From Corynebacterium sp. ACRPS (GTDB taxonomy: Bacteria > Actinomycetota > Actinomycetes > Mycobacteriales > Mycobacteriaceae), in NCBI RefSeq assembly GCF_022346005.1, contig NZ_JAKRMY010000004.1:93580-157579 (forward strand): a stretch of 64,000 nucleotides of DNA. Reading direction: 5' to 3'. The notes beneath the pieces were generated by a model. It ran no database searches. It worked only from the letters and a program-made list of their open reading frames with translations, and had not been told where the DNA came from. Position numbers and translations under genes: made by a program. This document shows, one piece after another, positions 29,985 through 39,577 of this stretch; within the stretch, counting starts at the first letter, position 1; each line of letters begins with the position of its first letter.

Positions 29985-31280
29985 CTAAGCCGATTCCTTC
30001 GCCTCATCCTTGTAGGTGAATTCGGGCTCTGCGCCCTGGGTGACGCAGCCCGCGGTGATGTGCACGGCGGAAATATCTTCCCGGTCCGGCAGCTCAAACA
30101 TCACTGGAACGAGCAGTTCTTCAAGGATCGCGCGCAGGCCGCGCGCGCCGGTTTTGCGCTCGAGGGCGAGCTCTGCGATGGCATCCAGCGCCCCGTCATC
30201 CATGTGCAGCTCGCAATCATCCATCTCAAATAGGCGGCTGTACTGCTTGAGCAGCGAGTTCTTGGGCTCAGTGAGCACCTTAACCAGGGCCTCGCGGTCC
30301 AAGTTATCCACCGTCGCCACCACGGGCAGGCGGCCGATAAATTCTGGGATCAAGCCGAACTTCACGAGGTCTTCCGGGCGCACCTGGGAGAATAGGTCCA
30401 CCTTTTCCCGCTCGTCTTCGGTGCCGAGCTTCGCGCCAAAGCCAACGCCCTTCTTGCCCACGCGATCCGCGATCACCTGGTCAAGGCCCGCAAACGCGCC
30501 GGCGACGATGAAGAGGATATTGGAGGTATCTAGCTGGATAAATTCCTGGTTCGGGTGCTTGCGCCCGCCCTGCGGTGGGATGGCGGCCACGGTTCCCTCT
30601 AGGATCTTCAGCAGCGCCTGTTGCACGCCCTCGCCGGAGACATCGCGGGTAATGGAGGGGTTTTCAGACTTGCGGGAAATCTTATCCACCTCGTCGACGT
30701 AGATGATGCCGCGCTGGGCGCGCTCCACGTCAAAGTCCGCCGCCTGCAGCAACTTCAAGAGGATGTTTTCTACGTCCTCACCGACATAACCGGCCTCCGT
30801 CAGGCTGGTGGCATCCGCGATGGCGAAAGGCACATCCAGCAGGCGCGCCAAGGTCTGGGCCAGGTAGGTCTTACCTGAACCGGTGGGCCCCAGCATCAAA
30901 ATATTGGACTTGGAGATCTCTACCTCTTCGCCTTCGGCCTTCTTACGGCGCGCATCTAGCGCGGCGGATTCTTCGGCCTTAATGCGCTTGTAGTGGTTAT
31001 ACACCGCTACCGACAGCACGCGCTTGGCCTTGTCTTGGCCAATGACGTACTTATCCAAAAAGGAAGAAATCTGCGAAGGCTTAGGCAGGCGCACCTCCGC
31101 TTCGGAAGATTCCTCGGCCTGCTCGTGGCCGAGCTCTTCTTCAATAATCTCATTGCAGAGCTCGATGCACTCATCGCAGATGTAGACCCCGCCGCCGGCG
31201 ATGAGCTTTTTCACCTGCTTTTGGCTCTTTCCGCAGAAGGAACACTTCAGGAGATCAGCGCTTTCTTGCATACGTGCCAT
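29985..31280 (-). CDS. clpX: ATP-dependent Clp protease ATPase subunit ClpX
   Basis: A 431-residue unfoldase that feeds ClpP1P2. The N-terminal zinc finger [20 protein letters not shown], Walker A GPTGSGKT, Walker [10 protein letters not shown] and the sensor region IPEFIGRLP are all present, and the IGF-type loop is in the normal place. Length is usual. It is separated from clpP1P2 by 5 kb, as in other corynebacteria. Confidence 0.96.
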   Translation of the reverse strand: MARMQESADLLKCSFCGKSQKQVKKLIAGGGVYICDECIELCNEIIEEELGHEQAEESSEAEVRLPKPSQISSFLDKYVIGQDKAKRVLSVAVYNHYKRIKAEESAALDARRKKAEGEEVEISKSNILMLGPTGSGKTYLAQTLARLLDVPFAIADATSLTEAGYVGEDVENILLKLLQAADFDVERAQRGIIYVDEVDKISRKSENPSITRDVSGEGVQQALLKILEGTVAAIPPQGGRKHPNQEFIQLDTSNILFIVAGAFAGLDQVIADRVGKKGVGFGAKLGTEDEREKVDLFSQVRPEDLVKFGLIPEFIGRLPVVATVDNLDREALVKVLTEPKNSLLKQYSRLFEMDDCELHMDDGALDAIAELALERKTGARGLRAILEELLVPVMFELPDREDISAVHITAGCVTQGAEPEFTYKDEAKESA

Positions 31281-31511
31281 TCAGTACTTTCACACTCGCT
31301 CTTGTTTACCGCTTTTTAAAGGTGGGGCGGAAGGCTCGCTTACTTCCATCCCCGCGGTTGGTTGTTCAAAAATCTACCTTAGTAAATCAACCCGACACGG
31401 CTCTTATTCATTCCCTCCGCGTGGCGAAATTCGCAGATCTTTATCCGCCCACACCACTAAACTTGGGATTGGATCCTCCACTTCCTCCACCACCGCCGAA
31501 GGAGCCATTTC

Positions 31512-32276
31512 ATGTTTGACCTCACCAACCGTACCGCGATTGTCACGGGCGGAGCTGCGGGCATCGGCAAGGGCATCGTTGCCTGCCTGCGCGAAGCCGG
31601 CGCCAGCATCGTCATTGCCGATATCGATGCCGACAAGGCCGAAGCAACCGCCGCAGAGCTCGGCGCGACCGCCTACCCCGTCGATGTCACCGATAGGGCC
31701 TCCATCAAAGAAATGTTTGCCAAGGTCCACGCCGCGCACGGGGCGATCGACATCGTCTGCTCCAATGCCGGGGTCTTTCCCAACTGCCCGCTGGAAGAGA
31801 TGACCGATAAGCAGTGGGAGACCATGTTTGACATCAATACCCACGGCACGTTCAAGGTCGTGCAAGAAGCCCTGCCGTATATGAAGGAGCGCGGCTACGG
31901 GCGCATCGTCATCACCACCTCCATTACCGGCTCACACACCGGCTTTCCTGGCTGGGCGCATTACGGCGCCTCCAAGGCGGCCCAACAGGGCTTTATCCGC
32001 TCCGCTGCGCTAGAAATCGCCCGCGATGGCATCACCATCAATGGCGTATTGCCCGGAAATATCCTCACCGAGGGCCTCGAGGCACAGGGCCAAGAGTACC
32101 TCGATGAGATGACGCGCTCCATCCCGCTGCACCGGCTTGGCAGCCCCCGCGATATTGGCAACGCCGCGGCCTTCCTCGCCTCCACCGAGGCCGGATATAT
32201 CACCGGCCAAACGCTGATTATTGATGGCGGCCAGCTCCTGCCCGAAACCCCGGAGGCCATCCTGCCGCCGCGCTAG
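31512..32276 (+). CDS. SDR-family oxidoreductase (FabG-like)
   Basis: A 254-residue classical short-chain dehydrogenase. The cofactor motif TGGAAGIGKG (residues 10-19), NAG motif in CSNAGVF and catalytic Ser-Tyr-Lys in TTSITGS and YGASKAA are complete. The DID at the end of beta-strand 2 favours NAD over NADP. AAGGAG precedes the ATG. The substrate cannot be inferred; it stands alone between clpX and a strong terminator. Confidence 0.85.
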   Translation: MFDLTNRTAIVTGGAAGIGKGIVACLREAGASIVIADIDADKAEATAAELGATAYPVDVTDRASIKEMFAKVHAAHGAIDIVCSNAGVFPNCPLEEMTDKQWETMFDINTHGTFKVVQEALPYMKERGYGRIVITTSITGSHTGFPGWAHYGASKAAQQGFIRSAALEIARDGITINGVLPGNILTEGLEAQGQEYLDEMTRSIPLHRLGSPRDIGNAAAFLASTEAGYITGQTLIIDGGQLLPETPEAILPPR

Positions 32277-32305
32277 CGCTTGCCGATGCCCAGCCCTATA
32301 ACGCA

Positions 32306-32347
32306 GATAACCCGCCAGGCACCTAGGATGGTGCCTGGCGGGTTATC
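32306..32347. terminator. Very strong bidirectional terminator
   Basis: A perfect 18-bp stem (GATAACCCGCCAGGCACC and its complement) with a 6-nt loop lies between the convergent SDR gene and the small 84-aa gene. Confidence 0.85.
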
Positions 32348-32358
32348 TAGTGCGGCTT

Positions 32359-32613
32359 TTATTGCAGCCAGCCGAATTCGAGCAAGAATGCCTCAACATC
32401 GAGCATTTCCAGCTCATCTGGTGCATGGCCGACAACGAATGCGAAGGACTCAGCGACGTCCTTGGTCGTCGCGGGGGTAAGCCCCGCGTCAACGAGATTT
32501 TCCGCTACGCGGGCAGAAACCGGTGCCTGAGACACGGTATCCAAACCCGTACCCGTGGTGGAGTCCTTGAACATATCGCTAATGCCACCAATGAAGGTCC
32601 GCATCGTGTTCAT
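32359..32613 (-). CDS. Small protein of unknown function (84 aa)
   Basis: I do not recognise this 84-residue protein. It starts MNTMRTFIGGISDMFKDSTT, has a polar middle and an acidic, hydrophobic end (DELEMLDVEAFLLEFGWLQ). The composition suggests a soluble or peripherally bound helical protein; there is no signal peptide. GAGAGG lies 8 nt before the ATG. A promoter TTGCTT-17 nt-TATATT precedes it and an 18-bp-stem terminator follows, so it is a separate, probably well-expressed gene. GTG 32622 is a less likely start. Confidence 0.65.
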   Translation of the reverse strand: MNTMRTFIGGISDMFKDSTTGTGLDTVSQAPVSARVAENLVDAGLTPATTKDVAESFAFVVGHAPDELEMLDVEAFLLEFGWLQ

Positions 32614-32651
32614 CTCTCTCACCTCTCAATGTTGCTCTGTTGATAGGTACA

Positions 32652-32680
32652 AATATACTTGGTACTTACCCACTAAGCAA
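32652..32680 (-). promoter_or_regulatory. Promoter of the 84-aa protein gene
   Basis: On the minus strand TTGCTT (32675-32680) and TATATT (32652-32657) are separated by 17 nt, about 40 nt before the start codon. Confidence 0.6.
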
Positions 32681-32686
32681 CCCCTA

Positions 32687-32725
32687 AGCCATTTAAAGTT
32701 AATCTTTTGTTAACATTAAATGGCT
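32687..32725 (-). terminator. AT-rich nested hairpin downstream of the pit operon
   Basis: AGCCATTTAA and TTAAATGGCT are exact 10-bp arms with an inner GTTAA/TTAAC stem. It lies 50 bp after the 96-aa membrane protein gene, upstream of the promoter of the 84-aa gene. Confidence 0.5.
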
Positions 32726-32776
32726 ATGAGGCATATTACATGGTCACGGGCTTGCTATATAGTCCGCGGGTTACTC

Positions 32777-33067
32777 TTAAAGGTCGCCAAATGGTGCGAA
32801 ACCAAAGTAGTGGTCTAGGGAATCGCGCGCGATCCACGCGATTGCCACCACGATAACGACACCCAGTACGGCATAAACGGTCCAACCCAGCAGCTTCATT
32901 TGGCGGCTAGCGGGAGTATCTCCTACCACCACACCATTGTCATCCCGAATGGGATCACCTGTCATGGAACGCATGCCCAAGGCGAAGAGCAAGGGGATAC
33001 CAGCACCGAAGACAAGGGCCAGGCCAGCGACGCGGAGTATAGATTCGAAGATTTCTGCAACAGTCAT
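32777..33067 (-). CDS. Small membrane protein downstream of pit
   Basis: A 96-residue protein with two membrane helices (ILRVAGLALVFGAGIPLLFAL and LLGWTVYAVLGVVIVVAIAWIA) joined by a polar loop. It starts 3 bp after the pit stop, so it is co-translated with the phosphate transporter. A small accessory membrane protein behind pit is common in corynebacteria; its role is unknown. Confidence 0.75.
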   Translation of the reverse strand: MTVAEIFESILRVAGLALVFGAGIPLLFALGMRSMTGDPIRDDNGVVVGDTPASRQMKLLGWTVYAVLGVVIVVAIAWIARDSLDHYFGFAPFGDL

Positions 33068-33070
33068 GTT

Positions 33071-34375
33071 CTAGCGCTCCTCTTGTGGAGTAGATGAGGT
33101 GGAGTCGTTGTCCCCGTTGACCGCCGCTACCGGGGTCATGCCCCCTGAAGCTGCGACAGACTCTTTCGCACCAACGCGTGGCTCCAAGGACGAATCCACG
33201 GACTCAGCGTTCTCATCCCAGTCATTATTAACGTTGGATGCATCAACTGGGTTCATACGGGAGCGGATGACGATGAGCGCCGTCATGGCCAAGAGTAGAA
33301 CGAAGTCCACGATAGCGCCGGTTGCCACATTGGTAGCGGAAGAGACGCCGTGCGCCAACCACCACGATGCGAAGCCAACAAAGGCGGCACAGGGCAGCGT
33401 AATGAGCCAGGCAGCCACCATGCGCATTGCAACACCCCAGCGCACTTCCGCGCCACGGCGGCCCAAACCAGTACCAAGGATAGAGCCGGTGGACACGTGG
33501 GTCGTAGACAGAGCCATACCACCGGCTGAGGAAGTCAGGATGATGGCCGCGGAGGTAGCCTCGGCTGCCATACCTTGCGGGGATTCGATCTCCACCAAGC
33601 CCTTACCCAGGGTGCGGATAACGCGCCAACCGCCGGACAAGGTACCGGCCGCAATGGCAATCGCACAGCCGAAGATGACCCAGGTTGGAATGCGGGCATC
33701 GGCAGCCGCGTGGCCCGAAGCCACGAGGGCGAGGAAGATAACGCCCATGGTTTTCTGAGCGTCACCGGCGCCGTGTGCCAGCGATACCAAGCAGGCGGTC
33801 ACAATCTGGCCATGGCGGAAGTGCTCGTTCTTTTCCTTTTTCGGAATGGTGTTGGTCACCCAATAAACGAGGAAGGTGGCGCACGCAGATACCAAGGCGG
33901 CGATAATCGGGGACGCCACCGCCGGAATGATGATCTTGGCCATAATGGAGGTCCACTCCACTCCCCCAGTGCCCATGGCGGCGAAACCAGCGCCGATAAG
34001 GCCACCGAAAAGGGCGTGGGAAGAGCTGGACGGTAGCCCGAGCAACCAGGTGAAAAGGTTCCACAGAATACCGCCGATAAGACCGGTAAAGACCACCATC
34101 AACAGGGCTTGGCCATCCGAGTCGGCGGCTGCACCCGAAAGGTCATAGGAATCGAGGTTGACGATGCCTTTGGCCACCGTTGCCGCGACATTCACGGACA
34201 AGAATGCGCCAACGAGGTTAAGTACGGCAGAAATCGCCACCGCAGTAAATGGCTTCAGCGCGCCAGTAGCAATGGAGGTTGCCATCGCATTGGCTGTGTC
34301 GTGAAAACCATTGGTGAAGTCGAAGGCTAAGGCGGTAAACACCACAATGCCCAAGATAATCAGAGTCGCTGTCAC
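33071..34375 (-). CDS. pitA: Inorganic phosphate transporter, Pit family
   Basis: A 434-residue permease importing phosphate (as metal phosphate) with protons. The two inverted PD001131-type signatures are visible as DFTNGFHDTANAMAT near residue 20 and SLAHGAGDAQKTMGV in the second half. About ten membrane spans are present and a disordered acidic tail of some 50 residues follows. The start is GTG 34375 with AAGGGGC 8 nt upstream. Low affinity, constitutive uptake is typical of the family. Confidence 0.92.
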   Translation of the reverse strand: MTATLIILGIVVFTALAFDFTNGFHDTANAMATSIATGALKPFTAVAISAVLNLVGAFLSVNVAATVAKGIVNLDSYDLSGAAADSDGQALLMVVFTGLIGGILWNLFTWLLGLPSSSSHALFGGLIGAGFAAMGTGGVEWTSIMAKIIIPAVASPIIAALVSACATFLVYWVTNTIPKKEKNEHFRHGQIVTACLVSLAHGAGDAQKTMGVIFLALVASGHAAADARIPTWVIFGCAIAIAAGTLSGGWRVIRTLGKGLVEIESPQGMAAEATSAAIILTSSAGGMALSTTHVSTGSILGTGLGRRGAEVRWGVAMRMVAAWLITLPCAAFVGFASWWLAHGVSSATNVATGAIVDFVLLLAMTALIVIRSRMNPVDASNVNNDWDENAESVDSSLEPRVGAKESVAASGGMTPVAAVNGDNDSTSSTPQEER

Positions 34376-34697
34376 AGCATTGGCCCCTTGTAAGCAATTA
34401 ACAAATGAGAAGAAAGTGTTATTGCGGCGCCATCACGCGTCGCGTACGAAGTGCAGCGTACTCCGCAACAATAAGTTGAGCCAATAGCTTTTCTAAGAAG
34501 TAAACTGCACTTTGCCTAGTGTTAACCTTCCACATATGCCTGAGCGCTAGGCACCTGCCAAAGATCTGCGGTTTACCAGCAATTTTTAAGACACCTAATC
34601 TATTTTCACCCTTTAATAGCGTGGCAGAAAACACTTAGAGAGGTGCGCCGGCTTAACACCAACACACCTCTCGAAATAAAGGTTTTAGCTTCCCTTT
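34376..34697. other. Gene-free stretch between pit and the POT transporter
   Basis: No supported gene. It holds the pit promoter region on the minus strand and the terminator of the POT gene (34638-34672). The middle is AT-richer than its surroundings, and I see no clear operator. Confidence 0.5.
34638..34672 (-). terminator. Terminator of the POT transporter gene
   Basis: GAGAGGTG and CACCTCTC form an 8-bp stem with a 19-nt loop, followed on the minus strand by a short T-containing tract (GTGTTTT). Confidence 0.55.
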
Positions 34698-36200
34698 TTA
34701 GCGGAAGGTAGCAAACTTCTTGACCACCCAGCGGCTCAGCACGAGTAGGACGATGCCCAGTGCGATGGAGACGACACCTAAGGAAATAAAGAAGGTGTTT
34801 TCCGCACCCGCATCCTCTGGGTTGTAGAAGCTAGCCAGCGAACCGGCAAGTGCGGTACCCATGGCCACGGCCATCATCCACACGGCCATCATGCGCGATG
34901 GGAACGCCTCAGGTGCCACCTTGGTGGCCAGAGAGTTGCCCACTGGGGACAACATCAGCTCACCCATGGTGAATAGGAAGAGGATCCAGATAATGACATA
35001 CATTGGCGTGGAGTTTGCGCCCGAGCCGGAGAATGGCAGGAAGAAGAACAGCGAGATACCGATGATGATATTGGCCACGCCGAACTTCACCGGCGTGGAC
35101 CACTGACGGTCACCGAGCTTCGTCCACATAGCCGCGAAGATTGCAGAGAAGATAACGATGAAAATCGGGTTAATGGACTGCACCAATGACGGCGGAATCT
35201 CGATACCAAAGATGTGGCGGTCCAGGCGCACATCGGCGTAAATGGTCATCACGGTAAATTGCTGCTGGAAGATACCGAAGAACAGCACACCGGAGATGAA
35301 CATTGGAATAAAGCCCAAGAGGCGGTTCTTTTCTTTCCGGGTCACCAAATCAGAGGTGTACATCTGAATCCAGAAGTACACGGCGGCGATCAGGGCAACG
35401 GCGGTGACGATATTAGACAGCCACTCTACCTTGATGATCCCAGTACCCAGGCCGATAACCATGACGAGGACAGCGACGACAATCGCGCCCAAGCCCAGCA
35501 TGCGCTGTTTAAAATCTGCAGGATTAGGAATTTCGTGACCAGCGTCCTTAATCGTGGTCTTACGCATGGCAGTATACTGGATAAGGCCTAGGGCCATACC
35601 GACGGCAGCGATGCCGAAGCCCCAGTGGAAGCCCTTCCAGCCCCACATTGCGGTGGTAAGAAGCGGTCCGAAGAGGGCACCAATATTAACGCCCATGTAG
35701 AAGACGGAGAAGCCGCCGTCACGGCGAGGATCGTCGCGGCTATACAGCGAGCCCAGCACCACCGAAGCGGTAGTCTTTACACCGCCGGAACCAACGGCGA
35801 TGAGGATCAGGCCGATAGCCAGGCCGGTTACGGCAGGAATGAAGGCCAAGACGAGGTGACCAGCCATCACCATGAGTGCGGAGTAGAACAGGGTGCGCTC
35901 CGCACCGAGGATGCGGTCAGCTACCAACGATGCCAACAGGCATGCCATGTACACCAAGCCGCCGTAGGCACCGACGATCGACGTCGCGTCGCCACGGTCG
36001 AGGCCTAGGCCGCCATCGGTGGTGGCGTAGTACATATACAGCAGCACGATGGACTGCATGCCGTAGAAGCTGAAGCGCTCCCACATCTCCACGCCGAACA
36101 GGTTAGCCAGCCCCCACGGGTGGCCGAAAAATGTGCGCTCCCCGCTCGAAGCAGCGGGTGCGGAGGTTCGATCCTCCGCTTCTGGTTCCTTATTTGTCAT
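34698..36200 (-). CDS. Proton-dependent oligopeptide transporter (POT/PTR2 family)
   Basis: A 500-residue MFS-type carrier with about 12-14 helices. The ExxERF motif lies in GVEMWERFSFYGMQ, and SLVADRILGAERT is the loop 2-3 signature. The FNY-like MGVNIGALFGPLL segment matches bacterial DtpT proteins, which import di- and tripeptides with protons. The N-terminus is a hydrophilic stretch of about 30 residues. A perfect TATAAT lies about 43 nt upstream. Confidence 0.88.
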   Translation of the reverse strand: MTNKEPEAEDRTSAPAASSGERTFFGHPWGLANLFGVEMWERFSFYGMQSIVLLYMYYATTDGGLGLDRGDATSIVGAYGGLVYMACLLASLVADRILGAERTLFYSALMVMAGHLVLAFIPAVTGLAIGLILIAVGSGGVKTTASVVLGSLYSRDDPRRDGGFSVFYMGVNIGALFGPLLTTAMWGWKGFHWGFGIAAVGMALGLIQYTAMRKTTIKDAGHEIPNPADFKQRMLGLGAIVVAVLVMVIGLGTGIIKVEWLSNIVTAVALIAAVYFWIQMYTSDLVTRKEKNRLLGFIPMFISGVLFFGIFQQQFTVMTIYADVRLDRHIFGIEIPPSLVQSINPIFIVIFSAIFAAMWTKLGDRQWSTPVKFGVANIIIGISLFFFLPFSGSGANSTPMYVIIWILFLFTMGELMLSPVGNSLATKVAPEAFPSRMMAVWMMAVAMGTALAGSLASFYNPEDAGAENTFFISLGVVSIALGIVLLVLSRWVVKKFATFR

Positions 36201-36242
36201 AACATAATACGACCACTCAGAGGCCTAATTCACAAATCGGCC

Positions 36243-36248
36243 ATTATA
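36243..36248 (-). promoter_or_regulatory. -10 element of the POT transporter gene
   Basis: A consensus TATAAT on the minus strand, with TTATTT 17 nt upstream as a weak -35. The resulting leader would be about 35 nt. Confidence 0.55.
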
Positions 36249-36401
36249 CGTGAAACATCGCACTAAATAATCTGCCTAACGACCTGCAGATATTTCTCTG
36301 AAAGATTCACCCCGTTTGGGGTAGATGTGCGTGCACCGTTACTCGCCCAGCGCACCTTCTCATAGGCATATACCGCAGTCGCTTATACGCAAATAATAAA
36401 A

Positions 36402-36465
36402 GCCCTGCGAGGGCTTCTCTCGAAGCGGTCTCACAGGGCCTCCGCTGATGGATTCAGTCCATCAG
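36402..36465 (-). terminator. Tandem hairpins after clpP2
   Basis: First CTGATGGA/TCCATCAG (36445-36465), then GCCCTGTGAG/CTCGCAGGGC with one mismatch (36402-36439) and a T-rich TTTTATTATTT. The second is a typical Rho-independent terminator. Confidence 0.75.
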
Positions 36466-36472
36466 GACCGAA

Positions 36473-37096
36473 TTAAGAATTGAGCTTGCGGTACTCAAAG
36501 ACGGTATCGATGATTCCGTATTCCACAGCGTCTTCCGCAGTCAGGATCTTATCGCGGTCGGTGTCGATGCGGATTTGCTCGGACGTACGGCCGGTGTGCT
36601 CCGCCAAGGTGTTTTCCATCAAGGTGCGCATACGCTCGATCTCTGCGGCCTGGATCTCCAAGTCCGAGACCTGACCCTGGGTGCCCTGGGTTGCAGGCTG
36701 GTGGATCAATACGCGCGAGTTCGGCAGCGCCGCACGCTTGCCCGGAGCACCAGCGGCCAACAGCACTGCAGCAGCAGAAGCCGCCTGGCCCAGGCACACG
36801 GTCTGCACATCAGGGCGCACGTAGCGCATGGTGTCATAAATTGCCATCAGGGCAGTAAAGGAGCCACCGGGCGAGTTGATATACATGGTGATGTCACGGT
36901 CCGGATCCTGGCTTTCAAGAACCAGCAGCTGGGCCATGATGTCATTGGCAGAGGTGTCATCGACCTGGGTACCCAAGAAGATGATGCGCTCTTCAAAGAG
37001 CTTAGAGTACGGGTTGGTTTCCTTCGTCCCCTGAGCGGACTGCTCAATAAAAGAAGGCAGTACGTAACGGGAACTTGGCATCTGCGACTTATTCAT
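36473..37096 (-). CDS. clpP2: ATP-dependent Clp protease proteolytic subunit ClpP2
   Basis: A 207-residue ClpP peptidase. The catalytic triad is Ser107 (GQAASAAAV), His132 (LIHQPA) and Asp182 (DTDRDK). It pairs with ClpP1 to form the mixed tetradecamer of actinobacteria that works with ClpX and ClpC. It follows clpP1 by 20 bp and ends in a terminator. The N-terminal propeptide is longer than in Escherichia coli ClpP. Confidence 0.95.
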   Translation of the reverse strand: MNKSQMPSSRYVLPSFIEQSAQGTKETNPYSKLFEERIIFLGTQVDDTSANDIMAQLLVLESQDPDRDITMYINSPGGSFTALMAIYDTMRYVRPDVQTVCLGQAASAAAVLLAAGAPGKRAALPNSRVLIHQPATQGTQGQVSDLEIQAAEIERMRTLMENTLAEHTGRTSEQIRIDTDRDKILTAEDAVEYGIIDTVFEYRKLNS

Positions 37097-37116
37097 AGTG
37101 ATTTTCTCCTTATTCC

Positions 37117-37728
37117 CTAGTTGCTCAGCGGGCCGTTTACAGACTCGATTACGTGGTCAACAATGCCGTAATCCTTGGCTTGCTGCGCAGTCATCCAGCG
37201 GTCACGGTCAGAGTCCTTGGTGATCTGCTCGAAGGTTTGGCCGGTGTGCTCTGCAATGAGCTCGGCCATCTCGCGCTTGGTCTGTGCGAATTGCTCCGCC
37301 TGGATGGCGATATCGGCAGCGGTACCGCCCACGCCAGCGGAAGGCTGGTGCATCATGATGCGAGCGTGCGGCAGTGCATAGCGCTTGCCCTTCGTACCAC
37401 CAGAGAGCAGGAACTGGCCCATAGAAGCGGCCAAGCCCATGCCGTAGGTGGAGATATCGCAGGGCGAGTACTTCATCGTGTCATAAATGGCCATGCCCGC
37501 GGTCACGGAGCCACCCGGGGAGTTGATGTAGAGCGAAATATCGCGCGTGGGATCCTCTGCGGAAAGCAGCAGGATCTGTGCGCACAGCTTATTGGCAATT
37601 TCATCGTCTACCTGGGTGCCCAAAAAGATAATGCGCTCGTGCAACAGGCGCTCATAGACGCTGTCACCCAAGTTCAGGCCGGAGCCTGCTGGGGTGGTCA
37701 TCTGAAGCTGGTCAGATTTCTTAGACAT
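37117..37728 (-). CDS. clpP1: ATP-dependent Clp protease proteolytic subunit ClpP1
   Basis: A 203-residue ClpP peptidase with Ser102 (GLAASMGQF), His127 (MMHQPSAG) and Asp176 (SDRDRW). It is the first gene of the clpP1P2 operon, downstream of tig. A ClgR-like palindrome lies about 75 nt before the start codon, which fits the known ClgR activation of clpP1P2 in Corynebacterium glutamicum. AAGGAG precedes the ATG. Confidence 0.95.
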   Translation of the reverse strand: MSKKSDQLQMTTPAGSGLNLGDSVYERLLHERIIFLGTQVDDEIANKLCAQILLLSAEDPTRDISLYINSPGGSVTAGMAIYDTMKYSPCDISTYGMGLAASMGQFLLSGGTKGKRYALPHARIMMHQPSAGVGGTAADIAIQAEQFAQTKREMAELIAEHTGQTFEQITKDSDRDRWMTAQQAKDYGIVDHVIESVNGPLSN

Positions 37729-37800
37729 TCGAAAAGTCTCCTTGAGGACGGTTAATCTCTAATGCCACCACACTACTTAATGTGGCGATAATTGTGGGGT

Positions 37801-37818
37801 CTGTTCGCTATCAGCGTT
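37801..37818 (-). promoter_or_regulatory. ClgR-like binding site upstream of clpP1P2
   Basis: On the minus strand AACGCTGATAGCGAAC contains CGC-TGATA-GCG with AAC to its right. This matches the published corynebacterial motif WNNWCGCYNANRGCGWWS at all but the first position as I recall it. The place fits an activator site. Confidence 0.6.
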
Positions 37819-37857
37819 TGCACCGATCTTTGTCTGCTTTTTCGACCCGGCGATGAG

Positions 37858-37908
37858 AAAAGCCCAGCCAGACTTCCTCGCTGGTGCGAGGGGCCAAGCT
37901 GGGCTTTT
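37858..37908 (-). terminator. Terminator of tig
   Basis: AAAAGCCCAGC and GCTGGGCTTTT arms enclose a second GC-rich hairpin, ending in a T run on the minus strand. It lies just after the tig stop. Confidence 0.75.
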
Positions 37909-37919
37909 AAGGAGAAGAT

Positions 37920-39275
37920 TTACTCCGCGTCGGTAGCTTCGTTCTCATCTTCTTCTACTTCACCGAAGTACTGCTCAACGTCAACGTCGTTGCCTTCTTC
38001 GTCCTTTACGGTGGTACGGCAAATGGCGGCAGCCAGTGCCTTGCCGCGGCGTACGTCAGAGAACAGGTTGGCAATCTGGCCGTTGGACTGCAGCTGCTGG
38101 ATGAACTGGTTCGGGTCCATGCCGTAGGACTGCGCGGTGAACAGGATGTGGTCCGAGAGCTCCTGCTGGGAAACTTCCGGCTCTTCCTTTTCTGCCACGG
38201 CATCCAAGAAGATCTGCGTGCGCACGGACTCTTCGGCCTGCTCGCGGGTCTGCTTATCAAACTCTTCGCGGGAGGTGCCCTGTGCCTCGAGCAGCTGTGC
38301 CAGTGCCTTCTCATCGTGTGCGAGCTGGCCCAGGATCTGGTGCAGCTGGGCGTGAGCCTGCTCGTCGACTACGGACTGGGGCAGCTCAAAGTCGACATCG
38401 GCAAGCGCAGCCTTCAGAACCTCATCGCGGATCTGGCCGGCCTGCTCAGCCTTCTTGGACTCCTCAACCTCGGTCTTGGTGGCTTCGCGCAGCTCCTCGA
38501 TGGTGTCGTACTCGGAGGCCATCTGGGCAAACTCATCGTCCATATCCGGCAGCTTGCGCTCCTTGGTCTGCTGCACGTGGACCTTGAAGGTAGCCTCTTC
38601 GTCCTTGTGCTCGCCGGACTGGATGGTGGAGGTGAACTCGTTATCCTCGCCGGTCTTCATGCCGCGCAGTGCGGTGTCCAGCCCCTTGATGAGGTTGTCA
38701 TCACCAATGGAGTAAGACAGGCCCTCGGTGGAAGCCTCCTCGATCTTCTCGCCGTCCACCTCTGCGGTGATGTCGATGATGGCGTAGTCACCGGTCTTCA
38801 TCTTGCGCTTGGTGTCCTTCAGTTCACCGAAGCGCTCTGCAAGATCCTCGAGGGCCTTGTCCACGTCTTCCTCGCCGGCCTTGATGGCCGGGACGATGAC
38901 GGAGATTTCGGAGAAGTCCGGAACCTCGAACTCAGGGCGAATGTCAACCTCGGCGGTAAACTCGACGAAGTCCTTGTCCTCGATCTTGGAAATGTCTACG
39001 TCCGGCTGGCCGATGACCTTCAGGTCCTCGGACTGAACGGCCTGCTCATAGCGGGAAGGCAGCATGTCATTGACAACCTGCTCCAGAATCGGGCCGCGGC
39101 CGAAGCGAGCGTCGATCAGCTGGCGCGGGGCCTTGCCCTTACGGAAACCTGGAATAGAAACCTGCTGCGCGATTGCCGCGTAAGCTTGATCGATTTCCTG
39201 GTCTAGCTCCGCAAACGGAACGTTGACGGTGAGCTTAACGCGGGTATCGCTCAGCTTGTCTACGGTGGTCTTCAC
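37920..39275 (-). CDS. tig: Trigger factor
   Basis: A 451-residue ribosome-bound chaperone and peptidyl-prolyl isomerase. The ribosome-binding signature is GFRKGKAP (near residue 45), the FKBP domain covers about 150-240, and a helical chaperone domain follows. The acidic C-terminal tail is typical of actinobacteria. The start is GTG 39275 with GGGAGA 9 nt upstream. It stands directly upstream of clpP1P2. Confidence 0.95.
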   Translation of the reverse strand: MKTTVDKLSDTRVKLTVNVPFAELDQEIDQAYAAIAQQVSIPGFRKGKAPRQLIDARFGRGPILEQVVNDMLPSRYEQAVQSEDLKVIGQPDVDISKIEDKDFVEFTAEVDIRPEFEVPDFSEISVIVPAIKAGEEDVDKALEDLAERFGELKDTKRKMKTGDYAIIDITAEVDGEKIEEASTEGLSYSIGDDNLIKGLDTALRGMKTGEDNEFTSTIQSGEHKDEEATFKVHVQQTKERKLPDMDDEFAQMASEYDTIEELREATKTEVEESKKAEQAGQIRDEVLKAALADVDFELPQSVVDEQAHAQLHQILGQLAHDEKALAQLLEAQGTSREEFDKQTREQAEESVRTQIFLDAVAEKEEPEVSQQELSDHILFTAQSYGMDPNQFIQQLQSNGQIANLFSDVRRGKALAAAICRTTVKDEEGNDVDVEQYFGEVEEDENEATDAE

Positions 39276-39324
39276 GAGTGAATCTCCCTGGCTTCATTGT
39301 TTTTCTACGTACATAAAAATTAAA

Positions 39325-39364
39325 GGGGGTCTGAAAAACCTTATTAGGGCATTTTCAGACCCCC
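39325..39364 (-). terminator. Terminator of tRNA-Pro
   Basis: GGGGGTCTGAAAA and TTTTCAGACCCCC form a perfect 13-bp stem with a 14-nt loop, followed on the minus strand by TTTAATTTTTA. Confidence 0.85.
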
Positions 39365-39369
39365 ATACG

Positions 39370-39443
39370 TCGGGGCGACAGGATTTGAACCTGCGACCCC
39401 CTGCTCCCAAAGCAGGTGCGCTACCAAACTGCGCCACGCCCCG
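39370..39443 (-). tRNA. tRNA-Pro (TGG)
   Basis: A 74-nt cloverleaf with acceptor arms CGGGGCG/CGCCCCG, T-arm GGTTCAAATCC and anticodon TGG (39407-39409). CCA is not encoded. It is followed by a strong terminator. Confidence 0.95.
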
Positions 39444-39577
39444 TATGTAGGCCACCAAGTTGCCTTGGCTGCGTTGCATACCTGAGACAGTTTAGCGTGT
39501 TGGTTTTAAATCTCCTAAATCAACCCCCTGTTAAGGGCGTAGACGCAGGTTAACGGCATAATTTCTGGCCGCTTGAC

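Noticed and set aside
34419..34634. 71-codon minus-strand ORF between pit and the POT gene
   Set aside because: It occupies the pit upstream region, lacks a good ribosome site and shows no family features.
39294..39479. Minus-strand ORF with the sequence GVAQFGSAPALGAGGRRF, and a plus-strand ORF at 39223-39450
   Set aside because: Both are translations of the tRNA-Pro gene, a well-known source of spurious proteins.
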